A program made the translations under genes and the position numbers. This document shows positions 34,252 to 40,169 of a DNA stretch of 40,169 nt, piece after piece (the first letter of the stretch is position 1; the number at the start of each line of letters is the position of its first letter). The stretch is taken from positions 1 to 40,169 of the forward strand of contig JAKOMP010000020.1 in NCBI GenBank assembly GCA_022241785.1, in the 5' to 3' direction. The DNA is from Cyanocohniella sp. LLY (lineage in GTDB: Bacteria > Cyanobacteriota > Cyanobacteriia > Cyanobacteriales > Nostocaceae). The notes under the pieces were generated by a model. That model made no database searches. It had not been told where the DNA came from and saw only the letters and a program-made list of their open reading frames with translations.

Positions 34252-34773
34252 GTTTTTATCCTGATGAAAAATTTATTACTTAACTTTACTTTACCTAATT
34301 ATCAATAAGCTGCTTTCTGTCTGTAGGTACAAACTACATGCACATCTTGTGGACGATTTCAACAACGTATGACTACAGACAAATCCACCTTGAGGGGGTG
34401 ATGAAATTTTTAATTGTAAATAAATGTAAATCTCTCCTCAAGAAATCAGAATCAATTTATGATTTAAACAGATAAATTCGCTATTGTAGCTGTTATAAAT
34501 AATTAAAAAATAAATCACTTATTTTAACATCATTCAGCTTTTAACTGCATAGTACTTACAAATTTTATGAGAATTTTTGCTATTAAATTACAAATTTCCA
34601 TCTAGCGCTAGATATACTTTTCAAACCTTAGAGAGATGCATTGAACAGCTAAATTCCTGGATTCTGAAAGTTATCAAGACTTAGGTACTGCCATAGATAC
34701 AGACATAATTACACAGTTGCTTCTCATGAAATTCTTAATCCCCCCAAATTTAACCCTAGAAGAAGGAAATATA
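34252..34773. other. divergent intergenic region hli / repeat membrane protein
   Basis: 522 bases. The left part holds the hli leader and HLR1 element. From about 34440 to 34773 the sequence is AT-rich; GAAGGA precedes the start of the next gene. An in-frame ATG at 34717 has no ribosome site and was not chosen. No other gene is seen. Confidence 0.5.
34413..34430 (-). promoter_or_regulatory. HLR1 element (RpaB-type binding site)
   Basis: On the minus strand the sequence is TTTACATTTATTTACAAT, a perfect fit to the consensus (G/T)TTACA(T/A)(T/A)NN(G/T)TTACA(T/A)(T/A). It lies 162 bases upstream of the first hli start and points at it. RpaB binding to HLR1 upstream of hli genes is established in cyanobacteria. 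An 8-bp inverted pair, GTCTGTAG/CTACAGAC (34319-34380), lies between it and the gene. Confidence 0.75.
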
Positions 34774-37700
34774 ATGTTTCAAAATCCGGAAAACCTGTTG
34801 GCAGCCTACAAGCCGCTATTGTGGGTAGCACAGGTTCCAGTAGTTCCCACAGGTATTACACCAGAGCAAGCATCGGTGATCAATTCAGGGCCGCGCTTTT
34901 TTGTGGCTTTAATTTCTGGTGTCATCCTAGCGTTTGCCTTTCAATTAGTATTAACTAACCTCTCCGTCGCAGCAGGTATTTCCTACTTGGGGCGTTCATC
35001 TGACTCAGATTCGGGTAATGGGGAAGTAGGAAGTTTGGGTGGCACAATTCGCAAAATTGGCACAGCAGTGGGAATTTGGACATTAATTACTGTGACGATC
35101 GCCTTATTGCTGGCTTGTTTCCTCGCAGTTAAATTAAGTCTACTAGTTTTAGATGCCCGACTGGGTGCAATTCTGGGATTAGTAATTTGGGGTGCATACT
35201 TTTTATTACTAGTGTGGGTGAGTTCTACTACGGTAGGTTCCTTAGTTGGTTCGGTGGTCAATTCAGCGACTTCCGGTTTTCAAGCGATTATGGGGACTGC
35301 AACGGCGGCATTGGGTGCTAAAGCTGTTAATCAGCAAGTAGTCGCCACAGCCGAAGCTGCTGCTGCCGCTGTACGTCGGGAAATAGGCAGCGCTGTTGAT
35401 CCTGATAGTATCCGGGAAAACGTAGAAGACTACCTCGAAAAGATTCGTCCCCCCGAATTAGATTTATCCAAAATTCGTGGTGATTTTGAAAATCTCCTCA
35501 AAGATCCCAACCTGCAAGCCATTGCGGGTAGTCCCGATCTGCGCCAAATCGACCGCCAGAAATTTATCGATTTAGTTAGTAGTCGTACCGACCTTTCCAA
35601 ACGAGACATTAACCGTATAGCTGACACCCTATACAAAGTTTGGCAGCAAGTAGTCAGTCAACAACCCAACCAAGACCGTTTAGGTGAGTTAGTAGACTAT
35701 CTCAAGTCCCTACCACCAGGGCAAACCAAAACAGATGAACTCAGTACTAAACTAGATCGGTTAATCGCCGAAACCAAGACCTCCAAGGAAGCAGCACCCG
35801 CAGAAAAACCCGGTTTGATGCAACAGACCTTACAACAAGGCCTGACAACACTGACTGGGATTACCCTGGGACGGACTGATTTGTCAGATTTAGATGTGGA
35901 AAAAATCTGGCACACCCTGACTCAAGCCAAAGACAAAGCCACCGAACAAGGAGAGAAGCTAGGTTTACCGACACCATCGCAACCCTACAGCCCCATTCGT
36001 GCTGATGTAGAAAACTACCTACTTAACACATATGCTTGGCAATTGAGTCAAGAAAGAATCGCCCAAGAATTTCGTGATGTCATCTACGATCCAGCAGCCG
36101 ACCCTGGTATAGTGCGGCGGGAATTAGAGAAAATGTCTCGCAGCGATTTCGCCAAAACCCTGCAACAACGAGGACTACTAACTCAAAGACAAATTCAGCA
36201 AATTGCTGACCAACTAGAAGCTGTTCGTCAAGAAGTTTTAGTCATCGTCACCGCTGATGAAGAAAGAGATATTGCACAAGACTTACAACGTCAAGTCGCC
36301 AGTTATCTCTTGGTGACTAGTAAAGCAGATTTAACTCCAGAAGGTATTGAGCATAACTTTAAACCCATACTGGAAGATCCAGAAGCAGATTACGAAACTC
36401 TGTCGCTACGACTAGCGCAATTTGACCGTCAAGGAATGAGCGATATTCTCCTAGAACGTAATGATGTTTATATAGGAGAAGTAGACCCGATTCTGGATGA
36501 GTTGGAAAAACAGATTGAACATGTCTTGGTAGAGTCCAAAGGACTAGCAGACCAAGCCAAATATCAAGCAGAAACCCTATGGCTGAATGTAGAATCATAT
36601 CTGCGTAACACTGGAAAAGCTGAATTAAATCCTGATGCTATCCGCGCTGATTTAAGCAAGTTACTAGAAGATCCCCAAGCAGGTATGACTGCCATTCGCG
36701 CCCGATTGGCTCGCTTTGACGAAGATACTTTGGTACAGTTATTGAGTCAACGCCAGGACTTGAGCGACGAACAAGTTAATCAAATCGTTCATAGTGTGGA
36801 AGACTCTTGGCATAGCGTCCGCCATGCACCTCAAGCCTTAGCACACAGAGCCAAGGAGCAATACGACTCTGTAACTACGACAATCGCAGATTACTTGCGG
36901 AACACTGGCAAAACTGAATTGAATCCCGAAGGTATTCAACGTGATCTCAACAGATTATTTGAAAACCCCAAAGAAGGAGCCTTAGCACTACGTCGTCGCT
37001 TGTCACAGCTAGACAGAGATACGTTGGTACAGTTATTAAGTCAACGTCAAGACTTAAGTGAACAACAAGTCAATGAAGTCATTGATTCTGTACAAACTTC
37101 AATTCGTGATATTGTGCGATCGCCCCGTCGCTTGGCAATCCGCACACAACAGAGAGTAGAAACATTCCAAGCTTATTTAGAAGAGTATCTGCGACAAACA
37201 GGCAAAGAAGAACTGAATCCAGAAGGTATCAAACGCGACTTGCAATTATTGTTGCATGATCCACGAGTAGGAATGGAAAGCTTTAGCGATCGCCTGTCCC
37301 ATTTTGACCGTTCAACAATTATTGCCTTGCTGAAAATTCGGGAAGATATGACCGATGAAGAAGCAGCCAGAATTGCCGATAATATCGTCTCAGTCCGGGA
37401 GCAATTTGTGGAACAGATACGGGGCATCCAACGGCGGATTCAAGGTGTCGTTGACGGGATTTTTGCCAGTATCCGTAACTATCTCAACTCCTTAGATCGT
37501 CCTGAACTCAACTACGACGGCGTTAAACAAGATGTCCGCCAATTGTTTGACGATCCCCAAGCTGGTTTTGATGCGCTACGCGATCGCCTGTCTTCCTTCA
37601 ACCGCGAGACCCTAGTAGCCATTATGAGTTCTCGTGAGGACATCTCCGAAGCCGATGCCAACCGGATTATTGACCAAATCGAACGGGCGCGCAACACAGT

Positions 37701-37890
37701 ATTACAACGCGCCGAGCGCATCCAACATGAAGCGCAACGCCGCCTAGAAGAAGTCAAACATCAAGCACAACGGCAAGCAGAAGAAACCCGCAAAGCCGCA
37801 GCTACAGCTTCCTGGTGGTTATTTGCTACAGCATTCGTTTCCGCAATATTCTCCGCCTTAGGAGGAGCGCTGGCTGTGTTGGTTGTGTAA
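34774..37890 (+). CDS. large membrane protein with at least seven ~80-residue repeats
   Basis: A 1038-residue protein. Three membrane segments lie near 39-63, 94-121 and 130-149, and one at the very C-terminus (1013-1038), preceded by a basic coiled coil (976-1009, ERIQHEAQRRLEEVKHQAQR). Between them are repeats starting near 213, 408, 503, 603, 701, 799 and 898. The consensus is YLRNTGK.ELNPEGI..DL..L, then a DP motif, then RL..FDR.TLVQLLSQR.D and a closing helix. A degenerate unit lies near 300-405. The later copies are the most alike. I chose ATG 34774 (MFQNPENLLAAYK) because GAAGGA lies 6-7 bases upstream. The topology suggests a long helical domain held at both ends by membranes. The function is not known to me. 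It ends at a strong terminator. Confidence 0.88.
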   Translation: MFQNPENLLAAYKPLLWVAQVPVVPTGITPEQASVINSGPRFFVALISGVILAFAFQLVLTNLSVAAGISYLGRSSDSDSGNGEVGSLGGTIRKIGTAVGIWTLITVTIALLLACFLAVKLSLLVLDARLGAILGLVIWGAYFLLLVWVSSTTVGSLVGSVVNSATSGFQAIMGTATAALGAKAVNQQVVATAEAAAAAVRREIGSAVDPDSIRENVEDYLEKIRPPELDLSKIRGDFENLLKDPNLQAIAGSPDLRQIDRQKFIDLVSSRTDLSKRDINRIADTLYKVWQQVVSQQPNQDRLGELVDYLKSLPPGQTKTDELSTKLDRLIAETKTSKEAAPAEKPGLMQQTLQQGLTTLTGITLGRTDLSDLDVEKIWHTLTQAKDKATEQGEKLGLPTPSQPYSPIRADVENYLLNTYAWQLSQERIAQEFRDVIYDPAADPGIVRRELEKMSRSDFAKTLQQRGLLTQRQIQQIADQLEAVRQEVLVIVTADEERDIAQDLQRQVASYLLVTSKADLTPEGIEHNFKPILEDPEADYETLSLRLAQFDRQGMSDILLERNDVYIGEVDPILDELEKQIEHVLVESKGLADQAKYQAETLWLNVESYLRNTGKAELNPDAIRADLSKLLEDPQAGMTAIRARLARFDEDTLVQLLSQRQDLSDEQVNQIVHSVEDSWHSVRHAPQALAHRAKEQYDSVTTTIADYLRNTGKTELNPEGIQRDLNRLFENPKEGALALRRRLSQLDRDTLVQLLSQRQDLSEQQVNEVIDSVQTSIRDIVRSPRRLAIRTQQRVETFQAYLEEYLRQTGKEELNPEGIKRDLQLLLHDPRVGMESFSDRLSHFDRSTIIALLKIREDMTDEEAARIADNIVSVREQFVEQIRGIQRRIQGVVDGIFASIRNYLNSLDRPELNYDGVKQDVRQLFDDPQAGFDALRDRLSSFNRETLVAIMSSREDISEADANRIIDQIERARNTVLQRAERIQHEAQRRLEEVKHQAQRQAEETRKAAATASWWLFATAFVSAIFSALGGALAVLVV

Positions 37891-37919
37891 ACTAACAAGT
37901 TTTCTCCGCTAAATTTTAG

Positions 37920-37943
37920 CCTCCCGATATGGGGGGTTTTTTT
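37920..37943 (+). terminator. Rho-independent terminator of the repeat membrane protein
   Basis: CCTCCC (37920-37925) pairs with GGGGGG (37931-37936) around GATAT and is followed by seven T. It ends a single-gene transcript. Confidence 0.88.
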
Positions 37944-37989
37944 AGGGGCTAGGGGCTAGGGACGAAAAATTACTCTAACATCTAACCTC

Positions 37990-38868
37990 TCATTCCCCAC
38001 TAGCTTCTCCCCATTCATTTATGGCAGAAAATATTGATGAATAGTCATCATTAGCAAATGACATTTTCATGGCTGTTTGTAAAATGTGCCGCACAGCTTC
38101 AATACTTTTGAGATCTAAACCTAGTGCTTTGGCTTCCGAAATAAATAAATCTGTATCTTTGAGTAAGTGTTTGGTGGGAAAGTTAGGATTGGTATAATTT
38201 CCATCCAACATTCTTCGCAGCTTTTTGTCAAAGGTCGGTGCATACAAGGCACTATCACGCAGGATTTGCATGAATAAATCTACATCTATACCTTGACGTT
38301 CTACAAAAGCTAGACTGAGGGCAAAACCAGTTGTTAGGGAAGCAATCAGTTGATTGAGTGCTAACTTTAAGCCAGAAGCCGCTCCTACTGGCCCTATAAG
38401 TATTGGTTCTGACCCAAAATTTTGCAGTATTTTTAAGTGGCGTTGATATTGTTCTGGTTCAGCGCCCACCATGACAATTAGTTTGCCAGATTTGGCTTCG
38501 GGAATGCTGCCTAATACTGGTGCTTCTATATATTCACCACCGCCGCCAATGACAGCATCTCTAATTTCTTGGCTTTCTGTGGGAGTAATTGTCCCCATCT
38601 GAATCACAGTCCGCCCTTCTAGGGTGCGCCAAGATGTATCTGATAGCAAAACATGATAAATGGCCGCAGCATTAGTCAGCATGAGAATAATATACTCAGC
38701 CTCACGTATGGCTTGGCGGGGATGGGCGACAATTTCCGCACCAGCTGCCTGTAGTGGAGCTAATTTTTCTGGGGTGCGGTTGTAGGCCACTAACTCTATG
38801 TTGGCTGCTAACAACCTTTGAGCCATCGGTAATCCCATGAGTCCAGTTCCCAGAAATGCCACCTTCAT
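37990..38868 (-). CDS. NAD(P)-dependent beta-hydroxyacid dehydrogenase
   Basis: A 292-residue member of the 3-hydroxyisobutyrate dehydrogenase / glyoxylate-succinic semialdehyde reductase family. The Rossmann start is VAFLGTGLMGLPMA (G7-T-G-L-M-G12), and AYNRTPEKL after strand 2 has the Asn-Arg pair that favours NADP. APVLGSIPEAKSGKL is the substrate loop, and GAASGLKLALNQLI carries the catalytic Lys. The exact substrate cannot be read; a succinic semialdehyde/glyoxylate reductase role is a fair guess. It stands alone, with stop close to the preceding terminator. Confidence 0.9.
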   Translation of the reverse strand: MKVAFLGTGLMGLPMAQRLLAANIELVAYNRTPEKLAPLQAAGAEIVAHPRQAIREAEYIILMLTNAAAIYHVLLSDTSWRTLEGRTVIQMGTITPTESQEIRDAVIGGGGEYIEAPVLGSIPEAKSGKLIVMVGAEPEQYQRHLKILQNFGSEPILIGPVGAASGLKLALNQLIASLTTGFALSLAFVERQGIDVDLFMQILRDSALYAPTFDKKLRRMLDGNYTNPNFPTKHLLKDTDLFISEAKALGLDLKSIEAVRHILQTAMKMSFANDDYSSIFSAINEWGEASGE

Positions 38869-39004
38869 TTTTCACGTTCCTTTGGTACAGCTTAGGCGTA
38901 GCCTGTTGTAGACATCGCGTTTCTCTTGTTTGATTCTATTGCCAGTGAACAATTATCAGTGTCCACAGATAACTGTTCACCGTTGATTCATTACTGATTA
39001 TTGA
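38869..39004. repeat. intergenic hairpin between the dehydrogenase and the 31-residue ORF
   Basis: GTGAACA-A-TTATC (from about 38945) pairs with GATAA-C-TGTTCAC (to about 38980), 12 bp with one mismatch and a 10-base loop. It belongs to the CAGTGAACAGTTATC repeat type of Nostoc intergenic DNA. A TAGGCGTAGCC repeat lies nearer the dehydrogenase. Confidence 0.6.
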
Positions 39005-39100
39005 TCAACCACCTGCGGCAAAAGTCACCATAATTATTACTGAAAGTAAGATGCCGGGAGTAAGTAGTGTCACTAATAATAACAATTCATGGGGAGTCAT
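39005..39100 (-). CDS. 31-residue single-helix membrane peptide
   Basis: The frame reads MTPHELLLLVTLLTPGI and then LLSVIIMVTFAAGG before TGA: one hydrophobic helix of about 22 residues with a short polar N-terminus and no charged tail. AGGAAAG lies 8 bases upstream of the ATG, an excellent ribosome site. Size and form recall the tiny subunits of photosystems, cytochrome b6f and NDH-1 in cyanobacteria. The sequence does not match PetG, PetL, PetN, PsbM, PsbT, PsbX, PsaM or Psb30 as I remember them. It stands alone on the minus strand. Confidence 0.65.
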   Translation of the reverse strand: MTPHELLLLVTLLTPGILLSVIIMVTFAAGG

Positions 39101-39221
39101 AATTAATACTTTCCTATGATTTTTGTCTGCACAGTAGCCAATGTTATGCTAGTCCATATCAGGTTGATCTAGCATTCTTACATAGAGTTTTAACTTTTTA
39201 CTAAAAGAGAAGGTTTAAAGT

Positions 39222-39282
39222 CCCACTCCTTGTGGGTAGTTTTTCTCCCCCTGCTCCCCTGCTCCCCTGCCCCCCTGCCTTT
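39222..39282. repeat. hairpin and low-complexity tract downstream of the MidA-type gene
   Basis: CCCAC-TCCTT-GTGGG (39222-39236) forms a hairpin; on the minus strand it could end the methyltransferase transcript. Next to it, 39243-39280 is made of CTGCTCCCC-type units, a short tandem repeat typical of Nostocales. Confidence 0.65.
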
Positions 39283-40169
39283 TCACTCTGGCACAGTTAA
39301 TCCTTTGAGGGGTTGAGAACTTTCTGCTTTGTGGAGTCCTTTACTTTGAACTAAAACCCCAAAGCCGCCTAGTTCTGTGGGATCTATCAGCTGATGTAGT
39401 GCAGCTCGCCGCTGTAATAGTTCTGCTAATGGTAGTTTTTGATGAGAGATCGCAGCAATGCGATCGCCTAGACCCAATGCCATCAAAAATAAACCCTGCT
39501 GGATAAAACCCAGGTTCTCTAAGCCGCATTGCTCACCCCATTTTTCCAAGGCAGTAAAGTCAACGTGGGCTGTGATGTCTTGCTGTCCAATATTAATATA
39601 AGGGTTGTTGTGATAACGATGCTGGTAGTAGCACTGTAATGTTCCTTGCGATCGCCTGGGGTTATAATAACGATGAGCAGGATGTCCATAATCAATTGTT
39701 AACACATACCCCCGTTGCAAGCGGTCAGCTACTATACTCAACCAGTCTAAAGCCACTAAATTGATTTCACTGCGATAACCATCTTCATAGACAGTGGGTG
39801 CTAAATCAATACCCACTAAATCAAAATATTCTCTTAATCGGGTCGTAGAAACTTCCCCCGTAACTTCCACAAATAATGTATCTCCTTCATTCCCTGTGGT
39901 CACATAGATTTCTCGCACCTCCCCGGCTTCTAAAATAAACTGGTGTACTGGCAAAGCATCCACCAACTCATTAGAAAAAAAACAGCCAGTAATGGCATCA
40001 GTGGGAATATCTGCTAAATTGCACCAACGTACAGGAAAATTCTGCAAGCATTGCTGTTGTTCTTGCCTTAAACCTGGAGATTTCTCCACAATCACATATT
40101 CCAGCGCCTCAAATAAATCTGGGTGGTGCAGATGCAGGTAACTGAGGATATGTAAAGCCAAAAGTCCTA
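39283..40169 (-). CDS. MidA/NDUFAF7-type SAM methyltransferase, 5' end cut by the window
   Basis: At least 295 residues, continuing beyond the right edge. Family members have about 380-400 residues, so roughly 100 N-terminal residues, including the glycine-rich SAM motif, lie outside. Recognisable parts are EYVIVEKSPGLRQEQQQ, then GCFFSNELVDALPVHQF and VLTIDYGHPAHRYYNPRR. DITAHVDFTALEKWGEQCGL follows. These match the COG1565/DUF185 group, whose mitochondrial members methylate an arginine of complex I. In cyanobacteria a target on NDH-1 has been suggested by analogy. The internal ATG at 40161 is probably not the start. Confidence 0.88.
   Translation of the reverse strand, partial: GLLALHILSYLHLHHPDLFEALEYVIVEKSPGLRQEQQQCLQNFPVRWCNLADIPTDAITGCFFSNELVDALPVHQFILEAGEVREIYVTTGNEGDTLFVEVTGEVSTTRLREYFDLVGIDLAPTVYEDGYRSEINLVALDWLSIVADRLQRGYVLTIDYGHPAHRYYNPRRSQGTLQCYYQHRYHNNPYINIGQQDITAHVDFTALEKWGEQCGLENLGFIQQGLFLMALGLGDRIAAISHQKLPLAELLQRRAALHQLIDPTELGGFGVLVQSKGLHKAESSQPLKGLTVPE

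Noticed and set aside
34717-34773. Upstream start for the repeat membrane protein
   Set aside because: The ATG at 34717 has no ribosome site, while ATG 34774 has GAAGGA at good spacing.

Overview
The window reads as chromosomal DNA of a filamentous, heterocyst-type cyanobacterium (Nostoc/Anabaena group). Support: magnesium chelatase ChlD, the carotenoid hydroxylase CrtR, a pair of high-light-inducible (Hli) proteins, a cyanophycin cluster with the CphA2 type of synthetase, many copies of the HIP1 octamer GCGATCGC, and intergenic spaces filled with the short palindromic and low-complexity repeats typical of Nostocales. No phage, complete insertion sequence or CRISPR array is visible.

Layout. 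0.4-4.1 kb: nitrogen-storage locus, with cphA2 (minus) divergent from a small unknown gene and cyanophycinase cphB (plus). 4.1-9.8 kb: complete urea ABC transporter operon urtABCDE, behind a strong terminator and an NtcA-type promoter candidate. 9.8-12.9 kb: crtR (minus) and pyruvate kinase (plus) flank a structured intergenic region with a minus-strand terminator. 13.0-16.9 kb: a Uma2-family gene, then a minus-strand gmd-GT-GT sugar operon. 16.9-17.2 kb: a broken PIN (VapC-like) gene beside a palindromic repeat. 17.3-25.1 kb: AI-2E-family permease, M1 aminopeptidase with HEAT repeats, a DUF3352-type protein and a methyltransferase, separated by repeat- and MITE-like elements. 25.4-28.8 kb: tRNA-Ala(GGC), two small ORFs, chlD and a second Uma2 gene. 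28.9-32.1 kb: a long inverted-repeat element, a NYN-domain RNase-like protein, RNase III and a cytosolic histidine kinase. 32.5-33.4 kb: a c-di-AMP (ydaO/yuaA-type) riboswitch in front of a universal stress protein. 33.5-34.4 kb: kinase remnant and tandem hli genes with a perfect HLR1 (RpaB-type) element upstream. 34.8-37.9 kb: a 1038-residue membrane protein with at least seven ~80-residue repeats. 38.0-40.2 kb: a beta-hydroxyacid dehydrogenase, an unlisted 31-residue one-helix membrane peptide, and a MidA-type methyltransferase cut by the right edge.

The genes form several themes rather than one system: nitrogen (urea uptake and cyanophycin), photosynthesis and light stress (chlD, crtR, hli) and RNA metabolism (NYN protein, rnc). 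The least understood items are the repeat membrane protein, the riboswitch-controlled stress protein, the 28.9-29.1 kb inverted repeat, the structured RNA candidate upstream of crtR, and the 31-residue peptide. All assignments come from reading the sequence and from remembered family motifs; no database search was run.
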